From Pseudomonadota bacterium (GTDB taxonomy: Bacteria; Pseudomonadota; Gammaproteobacteria; Steroidobacterales; Steroidobacteraceae), in assembly GCA_018241525.1 (NCBI GenBank), contig JAFEDR010000010.1, positions 372,001 to 436,000 of the forward strand: a stretch of 64,000 nt of DNA, read 5' to 3'. The translations under genes and the position numbers were made by a program. The notes beneath the pieces were generated by a model. That model was not told the origin of the DNA, made no database searches, and worked only from the letters and a program-made list of their open reading frames with translations. Of this stretch, positions 1 to 8,302 are shown piece by piece (position 1 is the stretch's first letter; each line of letters starts with the position of its first letter).

Positions 1-85
1 GCGCCAGTCCGCGGGCACCGCCGCGCCGGCCAAGCGCCCGCGGGGCGGAAAGGCACGCGCCGCTCCCGCGCGTGCGCCGAAGCGC

Positions 86-2503
86 GTGCCGCAGCCGCGC
101 GCCGCGAAGCCCCCTGGCCGGGAGGCGCGCCGCTCGATCGACTCCGATTCGGCGCTGCAGATCTTCGCGATCAGCCCGACCGGGCTCGCGCTGACGCGCG
201 CCGACGATGGCCGGGTGATGGACGTCAACCCGGCGCTGTGCCGGCTGCTGAACCGGCGCCGCAGCGAGCTCGTCGGCAAGACCACCGCCGGCATCGGCTT
301 CTGGACCCACGCCGACGACCGCGACTTCCTGCTGCGCACGCTGCGCCGCGACGGCGTGGTGCGCGACTACGAGCTCGACGTGGCGATCGGCGGCCACGTG
401 CCGCGGCACTTCGTGATGTCGGTGGAGCCGGTACGGCACCGCGGCGTGGAGTGCCTGCTGACCTCGCTGGTCGACATCACCGAGGCGCGGCGCGCGCTCG
501 CCGCGCTCGAGCAGAGCGAGGAGTCGTTCCGCACCCTGTTCCAGCACCTGCCGATCGCGGTCGCGCACTGCCGCCTCGCGATGCGCGGCGAGCGCGTGAC
601 CGACCTGCAGTTCCTCAGGGTCAACCGCGCCTGGGAGGCCTCGTTCGGCCACCGCCACATTGCCGGCCGCCTGCTCGGCGAGCTCGAGCCCGGCTACTGG
701 TCCGAGCATCCCGGCGAGCTCGACCGGCTGACCGAGGTCGCGCGCCACGGGCGCGAGCTGACCTACGAGCAGCGCTGGGCGCGGCTCGGGCGCTGGAAGC
801 GCCGCACGGTCTATCGACCCGCCGAGGGCGAGGTGGTGATCATCAGCGAGGACATCACCACCGCGAAGCTCGCGAGCGATGTGGTGCTCGCCGGTCGTGC
901 CACGCTCGAGGCGGCGCTCAACGCCATGAGCGACGCGGTCTACATCTGCGACCGCGACGGCCGGGTGGTCGAGTTCAACGACGCGTTCGTGCGCTTCCAT
1001 CGCTTCGCGAGCCGCGCGGAGTGCGCGGCGCAGCTCGGCAACTACCCGCAGCTGTTCGAGATCGCGCGCGTGGACGGCGCGCCGGCGGGGCCGGACGACT
1101 GGGCGGTGCCGCGCGCGCTGCGCGGCGAGTCCGCCACCAACGAGATCTTCCGCATCCGCCGCAAGGACAGCGGCGCGAGCTGGGTGGGCAGCGGCACCTT
1201 CGCGCCGATCCGCGATGCCGACGGCCGCGTCAGCGGCGCCGTGGTAAGCGCACGCGACGTGACCGAGCAGCGCCGTGCCGAGGCCGAGCTCGGGCGGCAC
1301 CGCCACCACCTCGAGGAGCTCGTCAACCACCGCACGGCGGAGCTCGAGCAGGCCCGCGCCGCCGCCGAGGGCGCCGCGCGCGCCAAGTCGACCTTCCTCG
1401 CCAACATGAGCCACGAGATCCGCACGCCGCTGAACGCGGTGCTCGGGATCGCCCAGGTGGGCCTGCGCGACAGCGACGACTCGCGCACGCGCCTCGCCTT
1501 CACGCGCATCCTCGAGGCCGGGCGGCTGCTGCTGACCGTGGTCAACGACATCCTCGACCTCTCCAAGCTCGACGCCGCCAAGCTCGAGCTCGAGTCGACG
1601 GCGTTTGCGCCGGCACGGCCGGTCGAGGAAGCGGTCGCGATGCTCGGCTCCTCCGCCGAGTTCAAGGGACTCGAACTGCGCCGCGAGATCGCGGCCGACC
1701 TGCCGGCGTACGTGCGCGGCGACCCGGCCCGCATCGAGCAGGTGGTCCTGAACCTGCTGTCGAACGCGATCAAGTTCACGGTCGAGGGCATGGTGGCGGT
1801 GAGCCTCCGGGTCGAGGGCGAGACGCTCTGCTACGGCGTCCGCGACACCGGCATCGGCATCGCGGCGACGGACCTCGAGCGGCTGTTCGATCCGTTCGAG
1901 CAGGCGGACAGCGGCACGGCACGGCGCTTCGGTGGCACCGGGCTCGGGCTCGCGATCAGCCGGCGCCTGGCCGGGCTGATGGGCGGCAGCCTGGAGGTCG
2001 AGAGCGCCCCGGGCCGCGGCAGCACCTTCACGCTGCGCGTGCCGCTCGAGGCGGCCGCGGCGCCCTCGAGCGCGCCGGCGCCGGCCGCGGCGGTGGCCGG
2101 TGCCGGCGGGCGGCTCGCCGGGCTGCGCGTGCTCGCCGTGGAGGACAACGCGCTCAACCGCGCCGTGCTCGAGGACGCGCTCGGCGGCGAGGGCGCCGAG
2201 GTCGTCGCCGCGGTCAACGGTCGGGAGGCGATCGCGCGCGTCGCCGCCTCCGATGGACGTCCCTACGACGTCGTGCTCATGGACGTGCAGATGCCGGAGA
2301 TCGACGGCTACGAGGCGACGCGCCAGATCCGCCTCCTCGATCCCACGCTGCCGGTCATCGGCCAGACCGCGCACCACGAGGCCGAGGAGCACCGGCTCGG
2401 GCTCGCCGCCGGCATGGTCACGCTGGTGACGAAGCCGCTCGACCTCGACGCGCTGGCGAGCCTCGTGCGGGAGCGCGCCCGGCGGAGGCCCGCCGGTGGC
2501 TGA
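86..2503 (+). CDS. Hybrid sensor histidine kinase with PAS domains and receiver
   Basis: Multi-PAS hybrid kinase. PAS-like segments lie at about residues 30-135, 145-260 and 275-395, followed by a short coiled region. The HisKA domain has its phospho-acceptor His443 in the SHEIRTPLN motif. The ATPase domain shows the N box near 560, DTGIGI near 587-592 and GGTGLGL near 616-622. A C-terminal receiver has phospho-acceptor Asp733 (LMDVQMP) and conserved Lys783. No membrane segment is visible, so it is probably cytosolic. The start used is a GTG at 86, but the same frame is open to base 2 with Ala/Arg/Pro-rich sequence, so the protein may begin upstream of the window. It overlaps the following Hpt gene by 8 bp, implying a phosphorelay; the signal and output are unknown. 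Confidence 0.9.
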   Translation: MPQPRAAKPPGREARRSIDSDSALQIFAISPTGLALTRADDGRVMDVNPALCRLLNRRRSELVGKTTAGIGFWTHADDRDFLLRTLRRDGVVRDYELDVAIGGHVPRHFVMSVEPVRHRGVECLLTSLVDITEARRALAALEQSEESFRTLFQHLPIAVAHCRLAMRGERVTDLQFLRVNRAWEASFGHRHIAGRLLGELEPGYWSEHPGELDRLTEVARHGRELTYEQRWARLGRWKRRTVYRPAEGEVVIISEDITTAKLASDVVLAGRATLEAALNAMSDAVYICDRDGRVVEFNDAFVRFHRFASRAECAAQLGNYPQLFEIARVDGAPAGPDDWAVPRALRGESATNEIFRIRRKDSGASWVGSGTFAPIRDADGRVSGAVVSARDVTEQRRAEAELGRHRHHLEELVNHRTAELEQARAAAEGAARAKSTFLANMSHEIRTPLNAVLGIAQVGLRDSDDSRTRLAFTRILEAGRLLLTVVNDILDLSKLDAAKLELESTAFAPARPVEEAVAMLGSSAEFKGLELRREIAADLPAYVRGDPARIEQVVLNLLSNAIKFTVEGMVAVSLRVEGETLCYGVRDTGIGIAATDLERLFDPFEQADSGTARRFGGTGLGLAISRRLAGLMGGSLEVESAPGRGSTFTLRVPLEAAAAPSSAPAPAAAVAGAGGRLAGLRVLAVEDNALNRAVLEDALGGEGAEVVAAVNGREAIARVAASDGRPYDVVLMDVQMPEIDGYEATRQIRLLDPTLPVIGQTAHHEAEEHRLGLAAGMVTLVTKPLDLDALASLVRERARRRPAGG

Positions 2504-2864
2504 CGCGCAACCGGCGGGCGGCCACGTCGACTGGGTGGCGCTCGAGGCGCGTTACGCCGGCCGCCCGGAGTTCCTAGAGCGCCTGGTGCGCATCGCGCTC
2601 GACACGCTCCGCGGGGTCGCCGCGTCGCTGCGGGCCGCGGCGGCGGACCGCGCGACCCTCGCGCGCACCGCGCACACGCTGCGCGGCGGGGCCGACGTGA
2701 TCCAGGCGCTCAGGGTCCGCGACCTCGCGCACGCGCTCGAACGCGCCGCGGGGGGCGACGGCGGGTCGCTCGCCGCGCAGGCCGAGGCACTCGCGGCGGC
2801 GGTCGAGGGTCTGGAGGCGGAGCTCGCCGAGCGCGCCGCTCGCGCGGCGCGCCCTGCCCGCTAG
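2496..2864 (+). CDS. Hpt domain phosphotransfer protein
   Basis: A 122-residue, almost entirely helical, alanine-rich protein. Its His60 lies in ARTAHTLRGG, which matches the histidine phosphotransfer (Hpt) motif, with Arg in place of the usual Lys after the Leu. It starts with GTG inside the 3' end of the hybrid kinase gene (8-bp overlap), so the two are translationally coupled. It probably shuttles phosphate from the kinase receiver to a response regulator encoded elsewhere. Its stop codon shares the tetramer CTAG (2861-2864) with the convergent L,D-transpeptidase gene. The family is assigned from the motif and context only. Confidence 0.8.
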   Translation: MADAQPAGGHVDWVALEARYAGRPEFLERLVRIALDTLRGVAASLRAAAADRATLARTAHTLRGGADVIQALRVRDLAHALERAAGGDGGSLAAQAEALAAAVEGLEAELAERAARAARPAR

Positions 2865-3820
2865 CGACTCGCCGAGAGTGCCCGGCCGTCCTCGGTCACG
2901 CGGACCGGGATGCCGGTCGCCGCCTCGAACGCGCCCTCGGCGCGCGCCCAGGTCACGGGGCCGGCGGGCCGGCTGCGCACCGCGTTCGCGACGAGGCGCG
3001 CGAGCGAGTTGCGGTCGGGCTCGACGACGGCGCTCGAGGTCGCCTCGAGCGGCGGGTGCACTTCGACGTAGAGGCGCCCCTCGCTCCAGCCGACCTTCTG
3101 CGGCTGGTTGACGATCCGCACCGGCGTATCCACCGCCACCATCTTGAAGAATTCCTCGATGTGCTCGGGGTAGAGCCGCATGCAGCCGTGCGTGACCTGC
3201 ATGCCGACGCCGGCAGGCTTGTTGGTGCCGTGGATCAGGTACGAGCCGCCGGGGATCGCGAGCCGCATCGCGTAGAGCCCGAGCGGGTTGTCGGGGCCGG
3301 GCGGGATCATCTTCGGCAGGATGTCGCCGCGCGCGGCGTGCTCGGCGCGCACGGACTCCGGCGGGTACCACGGCGGGTCCTTGATCTTGGCCGCGATCCG
3401 GGTGACCCCGAGCGGCGTCGACCAGTCCATCTTGCCGACGCTGACCGGATAGGTGACGACGACCCGCGGCTCGCCCGGCTTCGCCGGCGGGTAGTAGTAG
3501 AGACGGTGCTCGGGCAGGTTGATGACGATCCCCTCGCGCGGCGCATCCGGCAGCACCCGCCGCAGCGGCAGCCGCACGCGCGTGCCCTCGCCGGGCAGCC
3601 ACGGATCGACGTCGCGATTGGCGTTCACGACCTCCTCGTAGCCGAGCGAGTAGCGCCGGGCGAGGTCGATCAGGGTGTCGTCCCGGCTGGCCGTCGCCTC
3701 GGCGTACTCGCCGACCAGGTCGCCATCCGCCGGCAGCGGCAGCGTCGCGGCTGCCGCGATCCCGGGCAGGAGCGCGAGGGCGATCGTGGCAGACCGAAAT
3801 CGGTTGCTCAAAAACGACAT
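2861..3820 (-). CDS. L,D-transpeptidase (YkuD/ErfK family)
   Basis: Exported peptidoglycan or lipoprotein cross-linking enzyme of 319 residues. It has a signal peptide (about residues 1-25, ending in an Ala-rich stretch) and a LysM-like segment near 45-85. The YkuD catalytic domain from about 97 carries the signature His-Gly-Thr near 197 and catalytic HGC at 211-213 (Cys213). The ATG at 3820 was chosen because the signal peptide begins there; an in-frame ATG at 3853 would add 11 residues in front of it. The family includes ErfK/YbiS (Braun lipoprotein attachment) and YcbB-type 3-3 cross-linkers, and the subfamily cannot be decided here. It stands alone and converges with the Hpt gene. Confidence 0.92.
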   Translation of the reverse strand: MSFLSNRFRSATIALALLPGIAAAATLPLPADGDLVGEYAEATASRDDTLIDLARRYSLGYEEVVNANRDVDPWLPGEGTRVRLPLRRVLPDAPREGIVINLPEHRLYYYPPAKPGEPRVVVTYPVSVGKMDWSTPLGVTRIAAKIKDPPWYPPESVRAEHAARGDILPKMIPPGPDNPLGLYAMRLAIPGGSYLIHGTNKPAGVGMQVTHGCMRLYPEHIEEFFKMVAVDTPVRIVNQPQKVGWSEGRLYVEVHPPLEATSSAVVEPDRNSLARLVANAVRSRPAGPVTWARAEGAFEAATGIPVRVTEDGRALSASR

Positions 3821-3921
3821 ATCGAGGTCACCAAACTGTGATTTCCCGCACATGTGCCGGACATCCGGGTCCCATAGTATGGTCTAAGACTTTCCACTAA
3901 TCCTAGGGAAGGGATGTACCC

Positions 3922-4125
3922 ATGGATCACGCCGCCCGCCGAGCCCCCACCCCGTTCACCGATGCGCCCGCCCAGGATGGCTGGGACGCGGCGGCGGTGT
4001 GGCGCGAGCGGGTGCGCGACGGCGGCAAGGCCTCCCGGGCCCGGCCCAAGGCGAGCCCGGAGCGCGCCGGCGGCTGGGACCCGCTTCAGACCTGGCGCCA
4101 GCGCGTCCGACGCCCGGGCGCCTGA
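3922..4125 (+). CDS. Small Trp-repeat protein, unknown function
   Basis: I do not recognise this 67-residue basic protein. Support for coding: an AAGGGA ribosome binding site about 9 nt before the ATG, strong GC bias at third positions like its neighbours, and an internal repeat at protein level. Residues about 21-32 (WDAAAVWRERVR) and 52-63 (WDPLQTWRQRVR) match at W-D-x4-W-R-x-R-V-R, separated by a Lys/Arg/Pro linker. There is no signal peptide or membrane helix. It lies between the L,D-transpeptidase (divergent) and fabH (convergent). The 100-bp upstream gap is the most AT-rich stretch nearby and contains TAGTAT/TACTAT boxes, but no clean promoter. A competing frame from an ATG at 3914 lacks the RBS spacing. 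Confidence 0.55.
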   Translation: MDHAARRAPTPFTDAPAQDGWDAAAVWRERVRDGGKASRARPKASPERAGGWDPLQTWRQRVRRPGA

Positions 4126-4153
4126 TCCCCGCCCGCCCGCGCGTCTGCGCGTA

Positions 4154-4171
4154 CCCGGGGCACACCCCGGG
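4154..4171. terminator. GC-rich hairpin between convergent genes
   Basis: Perfect 7-bp inverted repeat (CCCGGGG, loop CACA, CCCCGGG) just beyond the fabH stop and 28 bp beyond the small ORF stop. It has no U-tract on either strand, so it may be a bidirectional 3' end structure rather than a classical intrinsic terminator. Confidence 0.4.
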
Positions 4172-4172
4172 C

Positions 4173-5141
4173 TCAATAGCGCACGAGCGCCGATCCCCAC
4201 GTAAACCCGCCGCCGAAGGTCTCGAGCAGCAGCGTCTGGCCGCGCTTGATGCGGCCGTCGCGCACCGCCGTATCGAGCGCGAGCGGGATCGAGGCGGCCG
4301 AGGTGTTGCCGTGGTCGGTGACGGTCACGACCACCTGCTTCATCGGCAGCTCGAGCTTCTTCGCCGCGGCCTGGATGATGCGCAGGTTCGCCTGGTGCGG
4401 GACCAGCCAGTCGATCGCCTCGCGGTCGATGCCGGCCTTGGCGAGCGTCTGGTCGACGAGCCGCGACAGCGTGTTCACCGCGACCTTGAAGACCTCGTTG
4501 CCCTTCATCTGGATCGCCGCCGGCGCCCCGGCGCGCAGCTGGTCGAAGCCCTTCGAGACCCCGTACGGGTAGCTCAGCAGGTCGCCGTAGGCGCCATCCG
4601 CCGACAGGATGGTCGTCAGGATGCCCGGCTCCTCGGACGGCTTCAGGATCACGGCACCGGCGCCGTCGCCGAACAGCACGCAGGTGCCGCGGTCGGTCCA
4701 GTCGACCAGCCGGGTGATGCATTCGGCGCCGATCACGAGCGCGCACTTCGAGTCGCCGAGGCGGATGAACTTGTCGGCGATGCCGAGCGCGTAGACGAAA
4801 CCCGAGCAGGCAGTCTCGAGACTGAACGCCGGCGTATCGCGGATGCCGAGGTTCGCCTGCACCAGCGTCGCGACGTTCGGGAACACCACGTCGGGGGTGG
4901 TGGTGCCGACCACCACGAGGTCGATGTCGCGCGGCCCGACGCCGGCCATCTCCATCGCGTTGCGTGCCGCCTCGGTCGCCATCGACGAGGTCGTCTCGTC
5001 CGGCCCGGCGATGTGCCGGCGCTGGATGCCGGTGCGGGTGCGGATCCACTCGTCGGTGGTGTCGACCATCTTCTCGAGATCGGCGTTCGTCAGCACCTTC
5101 GGGGGCAGGTAGCGTCCGGTGCCGGCAATGCGTGCGTACAT
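4173..5141 (-). CDS. fabH: Beta-ketoacyl-ACP synthase III
   Basis: Starts fatty acid elongation by condensing acetyl-CoA with malonyl-ACP in the cytosol. The 322-residue length is normal for FabH. The catalytic triad is visible: Cys112 (ETACSGF), His249 (VPHQAN) and Asn279 (DHGNTSAAS). The ATG at 5141 gives the usual N-terminus (MYARIAGTGRYLP). It follows plsX with one base between them and is the last gene of the yceD-rpmF-plsX-fabH operon, the same order as in E. coli. A GC hairpin follows the stop. Confidence 0.97.
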   Translation of the reverse strand: MYARIAGTGRYLPPKVLTNADLEKMVDTTDEWIRTRTGIQRRHIAGPDETTSSMATEAARNAMEMAGVGPRDIDLVVVGTTTPDVVFPNVATLVQANLGIRDTPAFSLETACSGFVYALGIADKFIRLGDSKCALVIGAECITRLVDWTDRGTCVLFGDGAGAVILKPSEEPGILTTILSADGAYGDLLSYPYGVSKGFDQLRAGAPAAIQMKGNEVFKVAVNTLSRLVDQTLAKAGIDREAIDWLVPHQANLRIIQAAAKKLELPMKQVVVTVTDHGNTSAASIPLALDTAVRDGRIKRGQTLLLETFGGGFTWGSALVRY

Positions 5142-5142
5142 G

Positions 5143-6156
5143 TCAGGCCGCCTGTGCTTCGAGTTCCTGGCTGATCTGGGTCGGCACGCCGTTGCGCGCC
5201 TCGACCGCGGCGACGCGCACTGCGTGCGCGAAGGCGGTCGCGTCCGCGCCGCCGTGGCTCTTGATCACGATGCCGCGGAGCCCGACCATGCTCGCGCCAT
5301 TGTAGCGCCGCGGATCGAGCTGCCGGCGCAGGCCGCCGAGCGCGCCGGCCGCCGCGAGCGCGCTGAGGCGCCGCCACGGCGAGGCCGTGAACTCGCTGCG
5401 CACCGCGCCGCCGATCATGCGCGCGAGGCCCTCCATGGTCTTGAGCGCGACGTTGCCGGTGAAGCCGTCGGTGACCACGACGTCGACCTTGCCGGTGAAG
5501 ATGTCGCCGCCCTCGACGAAGCCGGCGTAGTTGAGCCGGCCGCGCTGCAGCCGTTCATGCGCCTCCTGCACGAGCGCGTGTCCCTTGATGTCCTCGCTGC
5601 CGATGTTGAGCAGCCCGACCCGCGGCCGCGGCCGCGCCGCGAGGTCGGCGGCGACCACCGCGCCCATCACCGCGAACTGGCAGAGCTGGCTGGCGGTCGC
5701 GGCCGCGTTGGCGCCGAGGTCGAGCATGAACGTGTGGCCGCCCTCGGCCGGCACGCGTGCCACGATCGCCGGTCGCTCGACGCCGTGGATCATGCCGAGC
5801 ACGAAGTGCGCGGTGGCCATCAGCGCACCGGTGTTGCCGGCGCTGACGCAGGCGGCGGCCTCGCCCGCCGCCACCAGGTCGATCGCGACCCTGAGGGAGG
5901 AATCCTTCTTGCGGCGGATCGCCTCGCGCGGCGCCTCGTCCATCGCGACCACCTGGGTCGCGGCGCGCACCTGGATGCGCGAGCGGGTGGCCGGCGCGAG
6001 GCGTTCGAGCTGCGGCTCGATGACGGCCGGCGCGCCGACCAGGACGAGCTCGAGGTCCTCGCTCTCGGCGAGCGCGGCGAGCGCACCGGGCACGCAGACG
6101 TGCGCGCCCGCATCGCCGCTCATCGCATCGACGGCAATCCGGACTCGGGTCGGCAC
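5143..6156 (-). CDS. plsX: Phosphate acyltransferase PlsX
   Basis: Makes acyl-phosphate from acyl-ACP for phosphatidic acid synthesis; a peripheral membrane protein. The 337 residues contain the typical N-terminal AVDAMSGD, the VSAGNTGALM segment and the DGFTGNVALKTMEG segment. The frame is open well upstream through rpmF. The GTG at 6156 is taken as the start because it places the conserved core 5 residues in and gives the family length. No strong ribosome binding site is visible, and a TTG at 6186 is an alternative. It lies between rpmF (43-bp gap) and fabH. Confidence 0.92.
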   Translation of the reverse strand: MPTRVRIAVDAMSGDAGAHVCVPGALAALAESEDLELVLVGAPAVIEPQLERLAPATRSRIQVRAATQVVAMDEAPREAIRRKKDSSLRVAIDLVAAGEAAACVSAGNTGALMATAHFVLGMIHGVERPAIVARVPAEGGHTFMLDLGANAAATASQLCQFAVMGAVVAADLAARPRPRVGLLNIGSEDIKGHALVQEAHERLQRGRLNYAGFVEGGDIFTGKVDVVVTDGFTGNVALKTMEGLARMIGGAVRSEFTASPWRRLSALAAAGALGGLRRQLDPRRYNGASMVGLRGIVIKSHGGADATAFAHAVRVAAVEARNGVPTQISQELEAQAA

Positions 6157-6199
6157 GCGGCGGCGGACAGGTTCGGCGCGGACCAAGTCCGCGGCGGAC

Positions 6200-6391
6200 C
6201 TATTCCTCGGTCGGGGTGACCGGGGTGTCGATGACCTTCTTGCCGCGGTAGTAGCCGTCGCGGCTGACGCGGTGGCGCATGTGCGTCTCACCCGAGGTCG
6301 GGTCGACCGACAGCGCCGGCGCGGTGGCGTGATCGTGCGAACGATGCATGCCGCGCTTGGACGGCGTCTTTCTGCTCTTCTGGACCGGCAT
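6200..6391 (-). CDS. rpmF: 50S ribosomal protein L32
   Basis: The 63-residue basic protein begins [20 protein letters not shown] and contains the conserved [10 protein letters not shown] stretch of L32. It is slightly longer than usual because of a Thr/Pro/Glu tail. It is placed between yceD and plsX as in other gammaproteobacteria, linking ribosome production with lipid synthesis genes. It carries no zinc-binding Cys pairs, so it is the Zn-independent form. Confidence 0.96.
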   Translation of the reverse strand: MPVQKSRKTPSKRGMHRSHDHATAPALSVDPTSGETHMRHRVSRDGYYRGKKVIDTPVTPTEE

Positions 6392-6416
6392 GATTCCTGC
6401 TCCTGGTATCCGAAAA

Positions 6417-6950
6417 CTAGCGCTTCATCAGTTCGCGCAGATCCGCGAACGGTCGCGTGACCGGCCGCGAGACGGGCCGCGCCGGCGTGCGCGGCGCCTC
6501 CGCCTCGCCCTCGGCGGCGAGCGACAGCGCGCAGTCCGCCGGCGTCGGGTGCATCGGCACGAGCGGCAGCGCGAGCAGCAGCTCTTCCTCGACGAACTCC
6601 GACAGGCCGATCCGCCCGCCCGGCGCGGTGACCGCGTCGTACTCGTCCGGCACGCGGCTCGACTCCGCGTCGCGGCCGACGAAGGCCACCCTCACCGGCG
6701 ACTCGAGCGTCGCCTCGAATTCCTGCAGGCAGCGCTGGCACGTGAGCCAGGCACGCGCCCGGACCGAGCCCTCGAGCGCGGGATAGGCGCCGGCCGTGTG
6801 AAAGCGGAACTGCGCGACGGCGCGCCCGCCCGGGCGCGACAGGCTCTCGCGCAGGCGCGCGAACGTCTCGACCGGGAAGTCGCGTTCGAGCTGCGTGCCG
6901 TGGGCCGCGAGCGGCCCCACGTCCAGCGGGTCTTCAAGGGGCCTCGCCAT
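6417..6950 (-). CDS. yceD: YceD/DUF177 family protein
   Basis: Protein of 177 residues in the YceD family, which is linked to 23S rRNA and large-subunit assembly in bacteria and plants. It carries the conserved Cys pair (LTCQRCL) near residue 87 and acidic C-terminal elements typical of the family. The ATG at 6950 fits the family N-terminus. An upstream ATG in the same frame (6965) overlaps the promoter -10 box and is unlikely to be transcribed. First gene of the rpmF-plsX-fabH operon; the promoter sits so close that the mRNA leader would be only a few bases. Confidence 0.9.
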   Translation of the reverse strand: MARPLEDPLDVGPLAAHGTQLERDFPVETFARLRESLSRPGGRAVAQFRFHTAGAYPALEGSVRARAWLTCQRCLQEFEATLESPVRVAFVGRDAESSRVPDEYDAVTAPGGRIGLSEFVEEELLLALPLVPMHPTPADCALSLAAEGEAEAPRTPARPVSRPVTRPFADLRELMKR

Positions 6951-6960
6951 AGGGCCGCGT

Positions 6961-6989
6961 ATCATAGTGACGCCCCTCGCCGCTGTCAA
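6961..6989 (-). promoter_or_regulatory. Near-consensus sigma-70 promoter of yceD operon
   Basis: On the minus strand, a perfect -35 TTGACA (6989-6984), a 17-bp spacer and a -10 TATGAT (6966-6961). Only 10 bp separate the -10 box from the yceD ATG at 6950, so the predicted start site leaves a leader of about 3-5 nt. No other promoter in the window matches consensus this well. Confidence 0.8.
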
Positions 6990-7053
6990 AGCGAATCCCG
7001 CCGCAACGCGTTGATTTGCAAGACTTGATGCACCGCCCGATCCGGACCCCCCG

Positions 7054-7641
7054 ATGCCCGCTGCGCCCCCCGCCCTGATCCTCGCCTCCACCTCCCGCTA
7101 CCGCCGCGAGCTGCTCGGCCGCCTCGGTCTCGACTTCGAGGTCGAGGCACCGGGCGTGGACGAGGCCGCGCTCCCGGGCGAGGCCCCGGCTGCGCTCGCC
7201 GCGCGACTCGCGCTCGCCAAGGCCGCCGCGGTCGCGGCCCGGCACCCGGGCGCGGTCGTGATCGGCTCCGACCAGGTCGCCGAGTGCGCCGGCCGGGCGC
7301 TCGGCAAGCCCGGCACGCCGGCGCAGGCGGTGCGGCAGCTCACCGACGCGAGTGGCCAGGTGGTCATCTTCCACACCGCGGTCGCGGTCGCCCGCCCGGG
7401 AGCGGCGCCCGAGACCCACACCGACCGCACGCGGGTGCGCTTTCGCACGCTGCCGCGCGCCGAGATCGAGCGCTACGTCGAGCGCGACGCGCCACTCGAC
7501 TGCGCCGGCAGCTTCCGCTCGGAGGGACTCGGGGTCGCGCTCTTCGAGGCGATCGAGACGGTCGATCCGACCGCGCTGGTCGGACTGCCGCTGATCTGGC
7601 TCGCCGGCGCGCTCGGCCGCGCCGGCCTCAGCGTGCTGTAG
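7054..7641 (+). CDS. maf: Maf/YceF nucleotide pyrophosphatase
   Basis: House-cleaning enzyme hydrolysing non-canonical or methylated NTPs (YceF-type enzymes prefer 7-methyl-GTP). The N-terminal signature LASTSRYRRELL and the central SDQV segment, with the catalytic Asp, are present. The 195-residue length is typical. It is divergent from yceD as in E. coli, where this position is held by yceF, which is why the YceF subfamily is favoured. Its 3' end overlaps the convergent carbonic anhydrase gene by 14 bp. Confidence 0.92.
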   Translation: MPAAPPALILASTSRYRRELLGRLGLDFEVEAPGVDEAALPGEAPAALAARLALAKAAAVAARHPGAVVIGSDQVAECAGRALGKPGTPAQAVRQLTDASGQVVIFHTAVAVARPGAAPETHTDRTRVRFRTLPRAEIERYVERDAPLDCAGSFRSEGLGVALFEAIETVDPTALVGLPLIWLAGALGRAGLSVL

Positions 7642-8302
7642 CGCGGACGCGGGCGCGCTCGGCCGCCGCGAGCAGCGCCCGCTCCTGGGTCAGCGCCAGC
7701 GAGTCGTCGCGCCCGACGCGCACGCCGAGGTCGTTGAGCAGCCCGTCGGCGACGTCGTAGATCCAGCCGCGCACGATCACGTCGCGGCCGCGGCCCCAGG
7801 CCTCCTGCACCATCGAGGTCTGGCAGACGTTGCCGACCTGCTCGATGACATTGAGCTCGCACAGCAGCCGCGCGCGCTCCGCCTGCGCACCGTGCGGCGC
7901 GAGCAGCGCCTCGTGCCGGCGCATCACGTCCTGGATGTGGCGCAGCCAGTTGTCGATGAGCCCGAGCCGGCGCTGCTCGAGCGCCGCGATCACGCCGCCG
8001 CAGCCGTAGTGGCCGGTGACGATGATCTCGTTGATGCCGAGCACGTCGATCGCGTACTGGATCACGGACAGGCAGTTGAGGTCCGTGTGCACGACGACGT
8101 TGGCGACGTTGCGGTGCACGAACATCTCGCCCGGCAGCAGCCCGACGATCTCGTTGGCGGGCACGCGGCTGTCGGCGCAGCCGATCCACAGGTAGCCCGG
8201 CGACTGCTGGTTCTTGAGCTTGTCGAAGAACGCCGGGTCACGCGCCAGCGTCGCGGCGGCCCAGGCGCGGTTGTTCGCGAACAGCAGGTCCTTGGTCGTC
8301 AT
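7628..8302 (-). CDS. can: Beta-class carbonic anhydrase
   Basis: Cytosolic zinc enzyme interconverting CO2 and bicarbonate, supplying bicarbonate for acetyl-CoA carboxylase and other carboxylations. The 224 residues carry zinc ligands Cys42, His98 and Cys101, and the Asp44-Arg46 dyad (GCADSRVP), at the same numbering as E. coli Can. The ATG at 8302 overlaps the rluC stop (ATGA), so the two are translationally coupled. It converges with maf with a 14-bp overlap. Confidence 0.95.
   Translation of the reverse strand: MTTKDLLFANNRAWAAATLARDPAFFDKLKNQQSPGYLWIGCADSRVPANEIVGLLPGEMFVHRNVANVVVHTDLNCLSVIQYAIDVLGINEIIVTGHYGCGGVIAALEQRRLGLIDNWLRHIQDVMRRHEALLAPHGAQAERARLLCELNVIEQVGNVCQTSMVQEAWGRGRDVIVRGWIYDVADGLLNDLGVRVGRDDSLALTQERALLAAAERARVRATAR

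Noticed and set aside
3914..4204. 96-residue ORF overlapping the small Trp-repeat gene in another frame
   Set aside because: Pro/Arg/Ala low complexity and poorer RBS spacing; the frame starting at 3922 has the internal repeat and better codon bias.
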